From NCBI GenBank assembly GCA_029213265.1, contig JARGNG010000002.1:218388-282387 (forward strand): a stretch of 64,000 nucleotides of DNA, given 5' to 3'. The notes under the pieces are model-generated. The model was not told the DNA's origin. It worked only from the letters and a program-made list of their open reading frames with translations, and made no database searches. The position numbers were made by a program, and so were the translations under genes. Origin of the DNA: Verrucomicrobiales bacterium (GTDB lineage Bacteria; Verrucomicrobiota; Verrucomicrobiia; Verrucomicrobiales; DEV007). This document shows, piece after piece, positions 27,773 to 36,336 of this stretch (its first letter is position 1; every line of letters starts with the position of its first letter).

Positions 27773-29056
27773 ATGAAAGCTTCGAACCCTTCTGCCCGCC
27801 CCGACTCCCTTACCCGACGAAAATTTCTGGGCACCGCCGCGGCAGGAAGTGGCGCGTTACTGCTTCCGGGATTGAACCAACTGAAAGCCGATGAAGTGGG
27901 GGAGACCGATCACTTCTACTATCGGCTTGCCCCGGTGGACGGACCCCTGATCGATACACAACGTGGCAACCGGGCTTTTGGATTTCGGGAAGGAAAGATC
28001 TATCTCTCGGAAGACAACGGAAAAAGCTGGGCGCACGAAGCGGAGTTTCCCGATGCGGAAGAAATTCACTTTAGTAGTTTGTTAGAAAACGGGAGGGTTG
28101 TCTTTGCGACGCCCCGGCGGATTTTTGTGGCCGGGGGAGACCTTTCCGAAATTCGAGAGGTGAAGTTGACGGACCGTGACGGGAGCGAATACAAACTTCA
28201 CGAGTTACGTGACGGTGAAGTGCCCGGCTGGCATTTCTATTCCCTCGACGGAATCCATACCTTCGAAGTGGAGGGAAGAGAGATGCTGATCTGGGGGAAC
28301 TATTGCAATGTCCGGACGGGTCCCACACCCCAGAATGTTTACTACTCCGTCGATGGCGGGGAGACAATCAAGATCGCCTACTCCTTCGGTCAGAATCCAT
28401 TCTTTCAGCACAAAGATTCGGATCCGGCTGACTGGGTTGGAGATCCTGAAAATCCGGTTGTCTGTCGTCACATCCACTCGGTGTCCTACAACCCGGCCGA
28501 GAATGCATTCTATGCGTGCTCTGGCGATTTGGATCGCGATCTCGGAGTGGGGAAGGAATGCCATTGGCTGCGGGGAACCTGGGATTCGGAGAAGGACGTA
28601 TGGGATTGGAAGGTGGTTGTTTCCTCCGATGCTAATTCCCGCTACAAATCCGGTGGGATTAATTTCGTCGACGGCAAGGTTTATTGGGTGGCGGATGCGA
28701 ATGGCCCGAAGACTCTTCGCGAAGTCTATGATCGCGGAATTTTCCGGTGTGATCCTGCGGACATAGCGGACAAGTCGAAACACGAGGTGATTTACCCGGC
28801 GAAATATGAGATCGCCGTGATGACGATTCACGAAGAAACGATCGTTGTTCCGCGATATGGAAATGCCGACCCCGCCGATTGCGGGTTTCTGATCTCACCC
28901 GATCTCGGCAAGACATGGGGGAACTATGATTTGAAGGAATTCGGTGACCGGTCCGGAGTCCGCGTGAACCCGCCAAACGGGGATGGATGGTACCGGATCC
29001 AGTTGATGGAGCGATGGGTCGATCGGGCCGAGGTTTTGTTTTTGAAGCCGAAGTAG
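27773..29056 (+). CDS. Tat-exported sialidase-like propeller protein
   Basis: The 427-residue protein has a Tat leader (LTRRKFLGTAAAG...LNQLKA). The rest looks like a beta-propeller with Asp-box-like repeats: SEDNGKSWAHE, SVDGGETIK and SPDLGKTWGNYD. Such proteins are often labelled exo-alpha-sialidase or BNR/glycosyl hydrolase, but no catalytic triad can be assigned by eye. It is the last gene of the plus-strand run that began at 19076 and ends 47 bases from the convergent sulfatase gene. Confidence 0.75.
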   Translation: MKASNPSARPDSLTRRKFLGTAAAGSGALLLPGLNQLKADEVGETDHFYYRLAPVDGPLIDTQRGNRAFGFREGKIYLSEDNGKSWAHEAEFPDAEEIHFSSLLENGRVVFATPRRIFVAGGDLSEIREVKLTDRDGSEYKLHELRDGEVPGWHFYSLDGIHTFEVEGREMLIWGNYCNVRTGPTPQNVYYSVDGGETIKIAYSFGQNPFFQHKDSDPADWVGDPENPVVCRHIHSVSYNPAENAFYACSGDLDRDLGVGKECHWLRGTWDSEKDVWDWKVVVSSDANSRYKSGGINFVDGKVYWVADANGPKTLREVYDRGIFRCDPADIADKSKHEVIYPAKYEIAVMTIHEETIVVPRYGNADPADCGFLISPDLGKTWGNYDLKEFGDRSGVRVNPPNGDGWYRIQLMERWVDRAEVLFLKPK

Positions 29057-29103
29057 AGGTCCTGCCGTTTTCTCTTCCGCTCCCTCCCACCTCGATCAAA
29101 CCT

Positions 29104-30729
29104 TTACGGGCGGACGGGACGCTTCTTTGCCCCGACTCGAAACGCCCATTCATTCCACCGTTCTTTCATGGCGACAGCCCGCTCCGGGTGCTTCCTTGCG
29201 AGGTCGGTAGTCTCGGAGCCATCGGAAGCAAGGTTGTAGAGTTCCCAACGCCGGGCGGAGGCGGGAGGGCTCGGATTCCAAACCAGTTTCCAGTCGCCCT
29301 CTCTCCACGCATGGCTGCCATAAAGAGACCAGGCGAGGAATTCGGGCGGAGTTCGTTGTTGCCCCATCAGTATGGGGAGCAAGCTGGTCCCTTCCATGGA
29401 CGCCGTGACCGGTTCTCCATTGCGGGTTTCCGGATAGCTTCCCCCTGCGATCTCGAGAAGTGTGGGCATGAAATCAATGACGTGGCCGGCCTGGTGGGAA
29501 ATCGATCCCGCTTTCACCTGACCGGGCCAGCGCACGATCAAGGGAGTCCGGATGCCGCCTTCGTAGGCCCAGACTTTGTGCTTTCGAAACGGTGAGTTCT
29601 GCGCCCAGCCCCAGGATCGCCCGACAAACTCGTAGCCGCGGGGATCTCCGACAGGGATACCCTCATTGTATTCGAGGAAGCCGGGCTCTTTGGCAGGCGT
29701 CGGCCAGCTGGCACATCCTCCGTTGTCGGAGAGGAACAGAATGAGAGTGTTGTCCGCTGCCCCGGAATGATCGAGGGCGTCCAGAACCCGGCCGATTCCC
29801 TGATCAAGACGATCCACCATCGCGGCGTAGACTTCCATCCTCGCCTCTTCGCGAGCGCGCGTTTCGGGGGAAAGTGAATCCCAGGGAGTCACCTCGTAGT
29901 CATAGCGGAAATCGCCGGTCTTCGGATCGACCGTGGAGAGACGCGTTACTTCAGGATCAAGGAGCCCCAGTTCCACGAGGCGGTCATACCTTTTCTGACG
30001 CAGTGGTTCGTAGCCGTCCGGGTATCGGCCCCGGTAGCGGGCGATGTCCTCCGGGAGCGCATGCAGAGGAAAGTGAGGGGCCGTGTAATTCAGGTTTACG
30101 AAAAAGGGGCGCCCGTCCTGCTTCCCTTCCTTCGCAAAGCGTTCGATCGTTTCGATCGCGTGATCCGTGAAGGCATCGGTTGCGTAGTAGTCGTCGGGAA
30201 AGTCGGTGACCACTTCTCCATTGTCTGAGAAGGGGCGAACGAGGCCTCCGTTGTAGAAATCGGGATCCGGTTTTGCCGGGTTGAAAAAGCTCGAGCAGCC
30301 GCTGAGCAGTCCGTAGAACTCGTCGAAGCCGCGATTTACGGGCTGTTTCTCCGGTTCACTTCCCAGATGCCACTTTCCTGTCATGCCGGTTCGGTAGCCG
30401 GCCGCTTGAAGGAGCTCCCCGATTGTGTGCATGTCTTCCCGCAGGAGGCTACCGGTTCCAAGTCGCGGATACAGCCCCGTGTAGAGAGCGGCCCTTGTCG
30501 TAACGCAAACGGCCGCGTTGTAGAACTGCGAAAACCGCATCCCCTCGGCAGCGAGCTGATCCAAATGAGGAGTGTGAATTTCCCCGCCATAGCAGCCCAG
30601 GTCTGAATAGCCCAGGTCGTCAGCGATGATCAATAACACGTTCGGGCGGTTTTTGGCATTGGTGTCCCCAGGAAGGAGGCTGGACAGCAGAATCACAAGA
30701 AAGCAGAGGGTAGGTCGGGGAAAGGGCAT
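29104..30729 (-). CDS. Arylsulfatase-type sulfatase with CVTTR active-site motif
   Basis: I start at the ATG at 30729, which gives a leader of MPFPRPTLCFLVILLSSLLPG; an ATG at 30771 is in frame but adds 14 residues with no hydrophobic core. The 541-residue exported protein has the sulfatase landmarks VLLIIADDLGYSDLG (metal-binding DD), the active-site region AVCVTTRAALYTG (Cys75), GKWHLG and LFLSDNGG. Cys75 should become formylglycine, but the usual C-x-P/A-x-R is C-V-T-T-R here. Sulfate ester hydrolysis in the periplasm or outside the cell is expected. It is divergent from the DUF1080 gene across about 100 bases. Confidence 0.88.
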   Translation of the reverse strand: MPFPRPTLCFLVILLSSLLPGDTNAKNRPNVLLIIADDLGYSDLGCYGGEIHTPHLDQLAAEGMRFSQFYNAAVCVTTRAALYTGLYPRLGTGSLLREDMHTIGELLQAAGYRTGMTGKWHLGSEPEKQPVNRGFDEFYGLLSGCSSFFNPAKPDPDFYNGGLVRPFSDNGEVVTDFPDDYYATDAFTDHAIETIERFAKEGKQDGRPFFVNLNYTAPHFPLHALPEDIARYRGRYPDGYEPLRQKRYDRLVELGLLDPEVTRLSTVDPKTGDFRYDYEVTPWDSLSPETRAREEARMEVYAAMVDRLDQGIGRVLDALDHSGAADNTLILFLSDNGGCASWPTPAKEPGFLEYNEGIPVGDPRGYEFVGRSWGWAQNSPFRKHKVWAYEGGIRTPLIVRWPGQVKAGSISHQAGHVIDFMPTLLEIAGGSYPETRNGEPVTASMEGTSLLPILMGQQRTPPEFLAWSLYGSHAWREGDWKLVWNPSPPASARRWELYNLASDGSETTDLARKHPERAVAMKERWNEWAFRVGAKKRPVRP

Positions 30730-30827
30730 CCTGTCAGTTAAGCGGAAAAGTGGTGGCTGCGTCGATCCCATGATTCCGGACAGGTGGATTCTGCTGGCAG
30801 ATTTTGAGCATGTGGTATTCTCTACGT

Positions 30828-32252
30828 ATGAATCAGCTACTAGTTCGCTCTTCTGTTCTGGCGTTTCTTTTTGCGACCCTCTCTGTGGGAACTGCTTTCA
30901 CGGAGGGTGCTGCTGATCCAGCCGTGTTTCGGGAAGACTTTGAAGGCGAGTTTGACCCGTCGCGATTTACAACAAAGATCCCGAACAAGAATTCCGAGGT
31001 TCGGAATGGAGCTCTTTGGACGAGAGGAGACAGTGGAGGGAAATATCCGCCTATGGTCTATTTGCCCGTGTCTGGAAAAGACATGGAAATCTCGTTCCGC
31101 TATCGGCATCTCGCGAAAGGGGGGTGGCTTTGGTTCTTTGTCGATGGAGATGACGGATTCGGGAGCGTCGACCATATGTTGCGGGTGAAACTGAGGAGGG
31201 ATGGAATCCAATTGCAGGTGGACTCCCACTCGAAAGATCCGGAGCACCCCATGCGACAGAAGAAGGGGCGGCCGGCCGATAAGGTGAGCGGTGCCTATCG
31301 GCTGAATGAGTTTCTACCTCTGGAGAGAGTCGATCTCAGTGCGAACCAGTGGCGGACGGTAGTGCTTCACTTTTCCGGAGAGAAGGTGGAGATTCGCCTC
31401 GATGAGAATGTCTGGGTGAAGACGCTGAATCGCCCCTGCTTTGATGCCGTGAAACGGAAGTTGCTCTGGATGCAGCAGGGAGGAGAGAAGGGAATCGAAA
31501 TTGATGATGTCGTAGTCCGCCGGTTGGATAAAGAGCCGAAGGAGGAAAAGCCGAAGGAGGAAAAGCCGAAGGAGGAAAAGCCGAAGGAGGAAAGTGGTTT
31601 TGTCAGTCTCTTCGACGGGAAAAGTTTCGAAGGCTGGTCGCATGTGGGGAACTGGACCATTGAAGACGGTGCTTTTTTTCGAAAGGATCGAGGTGGCTCC
31701 CTAACCTACACCGCTGCGACCGTGCCCGATGACTTTGAGCTTCGATTCGAGTGGAAGGTTTCAAAGGGGTGCAATTCCGGAGTCTACTACCGGCCCGGTC
31801 AGGTCGAGTACCAAATTCTCGACAACGTCGACAGTCCCTACGGGGAGAATGCGCGGCAGGCTGCAGCCTCGCTTTTTTTCTGCATGGCACCGAAGAAAGA
31901 CGCGACCCGTCCGGTCGGGGAGTGGAATACAGCCAGAGTGATTTGTCAGGGGAGTGTGATCGAGCACTGGCTCAACGGGGAGCGTGTCCTGTCGTTTGAC
32001 TACGAGGATCGCAAATGGGCGGAATATGTCGAACTGCTCGGAATCCGCGGTGGCGACCTGACCGGACGCGGTGGCAAAATCTGGCTACAGGATCACGGGC
32101 AGGATGTCTGGTTTCGCAATCTTCGCTGGAGAAAGATCCCGGAAGACGAAGTCATCACTCCGGATCCTGATTTTAAACCAATGCCTGTGACGGGGGAAGC
32201 GCTTCAGAAAGAGCGCGAGCGCGTCGCCAGAATGCTGGAAGCGAAAAAGTAA
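30828..32252 (+). CDS. Secreted protein with LamG-like domain, PKEEK repeats and DUF1080
   Basis: I choose the ATG at 30828 (MNQLLVRSSVLAFLFATLSVG, signal peptide). The 474-residue protein has a jelly-roll-like N-terminal domain (about 30-225). A charged linker of four near-identical PKEEK units follows (about 235-256). A DUF1080 domain (about 258-440) has FVSLFDGKSFEGW, NSGVYYRPGQVEYQILD and a WNTARVICQGS stretch. A carbohydrate-binding or 3-keto-glycoside-hydrolysing role in the periplasm is plausible. It ends two bases from the convergent ArsC-like selenoprotein gene. Confidence 0.85.
   Translation: MNQLLVRSSVLAFLFATLSVGTAFTEGAADPAVFREDFEGEFDPSRFTTKIPNKNSEVRNGALWTRGDSGGKYPPMVYLPVSGKDMEISFRYRHLAKGGWLWFFVDGDDGFGSVDHMLRVKLRRDGIQLQVDSHSKDPEHPMRQKKGRPADKVSGAYRLNEFLPLERVDLSANQWRTVVLHFSGEKVEIRLDENVWVKTLNRPCFDAVKRKLLWMQQGGEKGIEIDDVVVRRLDKEPKEEKPKEEKPKEEKPKEESGFVSLFDGKSFEGWSHVGNWTIEDGAFFRKDRGGSLTYTAATVPDDFELRFEWKVSKGCNSGVYYRPGQVEYQILDNVDSPYGENARQAAASLFFCMAPKKDATRPVGEWNTARVICQGSVIEHWLNGERVLSFDYEDRKWAEYVELLGIRGGDLTGRGGKIWLQDHGQDVWFRNLRWRKIPEDEVITPDPDFKPMPVTGEALQKERERVARMLEAKK
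31536..31594 (+). repeat. Four tandem 15-bp repeats encoding PKEEK
   Basis: The unit CCGAAGGAGGAAAAG occurs at 31536-31550, 31551-31565 and 31566-31580, with a fourth copy short by one base at 31581-31594. It encodes the flexible, charged linker between the two domains of the DUF1080 protein. Slippage in copy number would change only linker length. Confidence 0.9.
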
Positions 32253-32254
32253 CC

Positions 32255-32611
32255 TTACGAAAGGAACTCCACTATTCTCGCCTTGGGGCGCCCGATGATC
32301 GCCTTTTTTCCTTTCACAAGAACGGGGCGCTGAAGCAACTGCTTGTGCTTCACAAGAATAGCAACCACCGCTTCCGGATTTCCCACATAGTCGTCGGGAT
32401 TGAGCTCCAGTTTCTTAAACTTGGAATCCTTCCGGACAAGATCTTCGACCGGGTCTTCCAGCGCAGCGACAATTTTCTCCAGCTGCTCTTTTCCAGGCGG
32501 TTCTTTGATGTAGAGAACTACTTCGTGATCAACTCCCAGTTCCCCGGCGACCGTCAGGGCATTGGTGGAGGACCCTCAGTGGGGATAGTGGTAAATCGTA
32601 ACTTTGGCCAT
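32255..32611 (-). CDS. Selenoprotein: ArsC/Spx-like reductase with selenocysteine at the catalytic position
   Basis: The gene encodes 118 residues if the TGA at 32578-32576 is read as residue U12. The start VTIYHYPHUGSSTNAL aligns with E. coli ArsC ITIYHNPACGTSRNTL, so UGA falls exactly on the catalytic cysteine. The rest fits the family: YIKEPPGKEQLEKIV, then QRPVLVKGKKAIIGRPKARIVEF. An in-frame stop lies three codons before the ATG at 32611, so no other upstream start is possible. No other cysteine is present, so this would be a monothiol-type (U-x-x-S) enzyme using an external thiol partner. Arsenate or another oxidised substrate is possible. Its alternative is a decayed gene, but nothing else is disrupted. 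Confidence 0.85.
32542..32559 (-). promoter_or_regulatory. bSECIS-like hairpin after UGA of the ArsC-like gene
   Basis: On the minus-strand mRNA, CCCUGAC (32559-32553) faces GCCGGGG (32548-32542) across a GGUC loop (32552-32549). There are six pairs, one of them U-G, with one A-C mismatch. The loop starts 23 nt after the UGA. The apical GGUC contains the G and U known to matter for SelB recognition in E. coli fdhF, and the distance is in the bacterial SECIS range. Confidence 0.6.
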
Positions 32612-32768
32612 GCGGAATCAATTGGGTTAGGGGAAGAATTGAATCGGTTCGAACGACATCGCAAGCGGTAGTTTGATTTCTTTTGCTATACCAGGGGGAT
32701 TCAGCGGAAGTTTGTTTTTACTACACTACGGGGAAGCGGTTCAGGAAATTCATGGTAGAGTCCAAAAG

Positions 32769-33470
32769 ATGAGAGTTGCGGTTTTAGAGAATCATCCAGC
32801 CGAGGGCGCAGGATTGATTGGTGAGTGGGCTAAGGAGAATGGAGTGGAGATTGAAGTCTACGAAGCTTTCCAAAATCGCTTTCCTTCTGTTCAGGAATAC
32901 GACGCTCTCATTGTCATGGGTGGACCCGCGAGCGTTTCCGATGTGGATAGCGACGAAGCTGTAAGTAGAGCGATCGAGACCATTGAAAAATTCCTGAACC
33001 ATGACAAGGGTCTATTGGGGATCTGCCTGGGAGCGCAAATGATGGCGGTAGCTGCGGGTGGTAATGTGATCGGTGGCCCGGAGAAAGAAATCGGGTGGTA
33101 TCCGATTTCCGTTCCGCCCGGAAACGAAACCGGTCTGCTTGCAGATGTGCCCGATGACCTTGTCGTATTTCACTGGCACGGAGATCAAATTGAATTGGCC
33201 CCCGCCGCGGAACTTTTCGCGTCATCTCACGTCTGTCCGGTTCAGGCTTTTCAGTTGGGAGAAAAGCAACTCGGATTGCAGTGTCACCTTGAGGTCGATT
33301 CGGCGGCCATGGATAAAATGATGGAGGCCTTTGCCGATGAAGTGAGGTCCGGCGGGCCGAATGTGATGACCGCCGTTGAAATGACGAGTGGATTGCACCG
33401 GTGGGGGGGGGATTGTCGAAGTGCCCTGTTCCGGATTCTGGATCGCTGGAGTAAGGCTGTTTCGGGGTAG
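32769..33470 (+). CDS. Class I glutamine amidotransferase (GMP synthase-like)
   Basis: I start at the ATG at 32769, where the conserved amidotransferase beta strand begins (MRVAVLENHP). The 233-residue protein shows the triad of the family: nucleophile Cys86 in GICLGAQ, and His173/Glu175 in HLEVD, with FHWHGDQ as the usual substrate-pocket motif. It stands alone without a synthetase domain, like the many free GMP-synthase-type amidotransferases whose acceptor is unknown; gamma-glutamyl hydrolysis is another option. The 157-base spacer to the ArsC-like gene is divergent and holds no other feature I can see. Confidence 0.87.
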   Translation: MRVAVLENHPAEGAGLIGEWAKENGVEIEVYEAFQNRFPSVQEYDALIVMGGPASVSDVDSDEAVSRAIETIEKFLNHDKGLLGICLGAQMMAVAAGGNVIGGPEKEIGWYPISVPPGNETGLLADVPDDLVVFHWHGDQIELAPAAELFASSHVCPVQAFQLGEKQLGLQCHLEVDSAAMDKMMEAFADEVRSGGPNVMTAVEMTSGLHRWGGDCRSALFRILDRWSKAVSG

Positions 33471-33504
33471 ATCTTCTTTGGCCGTTGTGATTAGATGGCG
33501 CCCG

Positions 33505-34947
33505 ATGATTCGATTTTCAGGCCTCATTTGTTTCCTATTTAGTCTTTGTTTCTCCACCCTCGCGAAAGAAGAGAAGTTCAACGTTCTCTTTATCGCAGCG
33601 GATGACATGAACTGCGATCTGAGTGCCTTCGGGAACTCGCAAGTGAAGACTCCGAACCTCGAGCGCCTTGCAAAAATGGGGGTTCGGTTTGACCGGGCCT
33701 ACTGTCAGCAGCCGCTCTGTGGACCGAGTCGGGCGAGCCTGATGACGGGACTTCGCCCCGACACGCTCGATATGCACTCCCTCAAACACGAGTTGCGGGA
33801 GAAGAATCCCGATGTCGTTACCCTGGGTCAGCTTTTTCGAAACAACGGGTATTTCTCGGCACGTGCCGGAAAGATTTATCACTACGGCAATCCAAGTCAG
33901 ATCGGAACTGATGCGAACGATGATCCTGAAACGTGGGATCAGCGATTTAATCCGGCTGGAATTGACAAGAGACAGGAGGAGAAAATCACCCGCTATGGGA
34001 AGGGACGTCAGAATGCCGGACTCGGCATCTCAATGGCGTGGTGGGATCCTGTCAGTGAGGATGAACAGCATACCGATGGAAAAGTCGCATCGAAAATTAT
34101 CGATCTGATCAGAAGGAAGAAGGGGGAGCCGTTCTTTCTCGCCGCGGGATTTTTCAATCCACATTGCCCCTACGTGGCTCCGAAAAAATACTTCGATCTC
34201 TATCCGCTGGAAGAGATTGAAATTCCGGATCTCGAAGAAGCGAAAGCCGATCTTCTCGATGTTCCACCGATGGCGATCCAGCGTGATATGAAACACTGGC
34301 CTTACTATTTTGAAGATATTACCGAGGAGCAGGCAAGGCGTTGCAAGCAGGCCTACTTTGCCTGCAACTCTTTTGTCGACGCGCAGGTCGGGAGGTTGCT
34401 GGACGCATTGGAGGAAAATGGACTGATGGAAAAAACGATCATCGTTTTCTGGTCCGACCACGGCTACTTTCTCGGTGAAAAGGGTCTTTGGTACAAGCGC
34501 AAGGCTTTCGAGCGATCCGCGAGGATGCCGATGATCATCGCGGCGCCCGGCCTGGCCCGGGGTGGTGCCACGAAGAAGCCGGTCGAGTTGCTCGATCTCT
34601 ATCCCACGCTCGCAGATCTTTGCGGGCTCACTCCCCCGGAAAACCTGGAGGGAGCGTCGCTTCGTCCGCTTCTCGAAGATCCGGCCGGGGCCAGTTGGGA
34701 GAAGCCAGCCGTAACCCAGGTCTGGCACAGCCCGAAAGCGTGGGGGTATTCGATTCGTACGGAGCGCTGGCGCTACACCGAGTGGCTCGAAGGAAATGCG
34801 GGGCGCGAGTTGTATGATCACGATTCGGATCCGGAGGAGATCACCAACCTGGCAGATGTGGAAAAACACGCCGAAACGGTTGCGTTGCTTTCCGAAAAAC
34901 TTTCCCCGTTCGTAGCACTCTCTCTGCGGAAGCGGCATGTAAAATGA
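33505..34947 (+). CDS. Iduronate-2-sulfatase-like sulfatase
   Basis: The 480-residue exported protein (signal MIRFSGLICFLFSLCFSTLA) follows the iduronate-2-sulfatase pattern: LFIAADDMNCDLSAFG, active site LCGPSRASLMTG with Cys72 as the formylglycine precursor, then GKIYHYGNP, and FWSDHGYFLGEKGLWYKR near the C-terminal third. It should remove sulfate esters from a polysaccharide outside the cytoplasm. Its stop overlaps the start of the next sulfatase by 4 bases, so the two sulfatases are translationally coupled and probably act on the same substrate. Confidence 0.9.
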   Translation: MIRFSGLICFLFSLCFSTLAKEEKFNVLFIAADDMNCDLSAFGNSQVKTPNLERLAKMGVRFDRAYCQQPLCGPSRASLMTGLRPDTLDMHSLKHELREKNPDVVTLGQLFRNNGYFSARAGKIYHYGNPSQIGTDANDDPETWDQRFNPAGIDKRQEEKITRYGKGRQNAGLGISMAWWDPVSEDEQHTDGKVASKIIDLIRRKKGEPFFLAAGFFNPHCPYVAPKKYFDLYPLEEIEIPDLEEAKADLLDVPPMAIQRDMKHWPYYFEDITEEQARRCKQAYFACNSFVDAQVGRLLDALEENGLMEKTIIVFWSDHGYFLGEKGLWYKRKAFERSARMPMIIAAPGLARGGATKKPVELLDLYPTLADLCGLTPPENLEGASLRPLLEDPAGASWEKPAVTQVWHSPKAWGYSIRTERWRYTEWLEGNAGRELYDHDSDPEEITNLADVEKHAETVALLSEKLSPFVALSLRKRHVK

Positions 34948-36332
34948 ACTCTCCAATCATGAAACTCCTTTATTCTGCCGCGATTGCTCTCGTTTTTTGT
35001 TGCGGCGCTGCCTCCGCTGAGAAGCCCAATATCCTGCTGATTATGGCAGATGACCTCGGGATCGAGGGACTGGGCTGCTACGGGTCTGAATCCTATCAAA
35101 CGCCGAATCTGGATGCCCTGGCGAAAGGCGGGATGCGATTCACGCATGCCTATTCCCAACCTCTCTGCACGCCGACCCGGGTTCAAATCATGACCGGAAA
35201 ATACAATCACCGGAACTGGCTCTACTTTGGAATCCTGCGTCCGGAGGAGCGGACTTTCGGTCATCTCATGCAGGAGGCAGGCTATCAAACGTGCATTGCG
35301 GGCAAGTGGCAGCTCTATTCCTACGATCCACCCGATTTCCCGAATGCGGAGCGCCGCCGGAGCAGTGGCATGAAAGTGGAGGATGCGGGTTTTGACGAGT
35401 GGTCCCTCTTTCATTCCTGGCAAACCGAAGATAAGGGGTCGCGTTATGGCAATCCCGGCTTTGACCGGAACGGGGAGATCGTAGGGCCGATCGAAGGGGG
35501 CTATGGGCCCGCAACTTCGGTGGAGTTTCTGCTCGATTTTATGAGGCGCGAGCGTGAGGAGCCGTTTTTTGCCTACTTTGCAATGTCACTTCCCCATTGG
35601 CCGATGGTGCCGACACCCGATTCGGAGGAGTGGAGGGATCCGTCCCGGCGATTGGAGGAGAGCACGGACTACTTTCCTGACATGGTTGCCTACATGGACA
35701 AGGCGGTCGGCCAACTGGTTGAGGGTTTGGATGAAGCCGGTCTTCGGGAAAATACGTTGATTCTCTTCTACAGCGACAATGGAACGGACACGAAGATCAC
35801 GACCAGGTTTCGAGGTGAGGACATTCCCGGAGGGAAGGCGTCTCCTTTGCAAACCGGCATTCGGGTTCCGCTGATTGCCAACTGGCCGGGAACCGTGAAG
35901 GCAGGATCGGTTCGCGACGATCTCATCGACGCTTCTGATTTTCTTCCCACTCTCGCCGGGTTGGGGCAAACGAGGATTCCATCCGATTGGGAAACCGATG
36001 GCATGAGCTTCGCGAAGACCCTGACCGAGGGACAGGAATTCCCGAGAAAGGAAGCGTTTTTCTGGTACGATCCTCGCCCGGGCTGGGACAAGGACCGGTT
36101 TTCCCGTCATATTTTTGCACTGGATCATTACTACAAGCTTTTCTCCGACGGACAGTTGTTCGATATTTCCGGGGAAGGGTTTCGCGAAAAGCGTATTCCT
36201 GATGGAGCACTGAGTGAGGAGCAGAAGCAAGCGAGGGCCCGCCTTCAATCTGTGATCGACGCCCGTATGTCGGGAACGATTTCCGATGCCGCCCGAATCG
36301 AGGTGGATGCCTACGGAGATCCCGTCAACTAG
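34944..36332 (+). CDS. Arylsulfatase-type sulfatase
   Basis: The 462-residue exported protein has a signal peptide; Met6 is an alternative start (MKLLYSAAIALVFCC). Landmarks are ILLIMADDLGIEGLGCYG, the canonical active-site motif CTPTR (Cys75) in SQPLCTPTRVQIMTG, GKWQLYS, and LILFYSDNGTD. The canonical GKWHLG has become GKWQL, so a conserved His is Gln here, which could alter catalysis. The gene overlaps the preceding sulfatase by 4 bases and ends 4 bases from the convergent GntR gene. Confidence 0.9.
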   Translation: MNSPIMKLLYSAAIALVFCCGAASAEKPNILLIMADDLGIEGLGCYGSESYQTPNLDALAKGGMRFTHAYSQPLCTPTRVQIMTGKYNHRNWLYFGILRPEERTFGHLMQEAGYQTCIAGKWQLYSYDPPDFPNAERRRSSGMKVEDAGFDEWSLFHSWQTEDKGSRYGNPGFDRNGEIVGPIEGGYGPATSVEFLLDFMRREREEPFFAYFAMSLPHWPMVPTPDSEEWRDPSRRLEESTDYFPDMVAYMDKAVGQLVEGLDEAGLRENTLILFYSDNGTDTKITTRFRGEDIPGGKASPLQTGIRVPLIANWPGTVKAGSVRDDLIDASDFLPTLAGLGQTRIPSDWETDGMSFAKTLTEGQEFPRKEAFFWYDPRPGWDKDRFSRHIFALDHYYKLFSDGQLFDISGEGFREKRIPDGALSEEQKQARARLQSVIDARMSGTISDAARIEVDAYGDPVN

Positions 36333-36336
36333 GGCA

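Noticed and set aside
32345..32671. Plus-strand open frame over the ArsC-like region
   Set aside because: The opposite strand reads as a full ArsC-like protein, apart from one UGA, with clear family motifs. The plus-strand frame has none.
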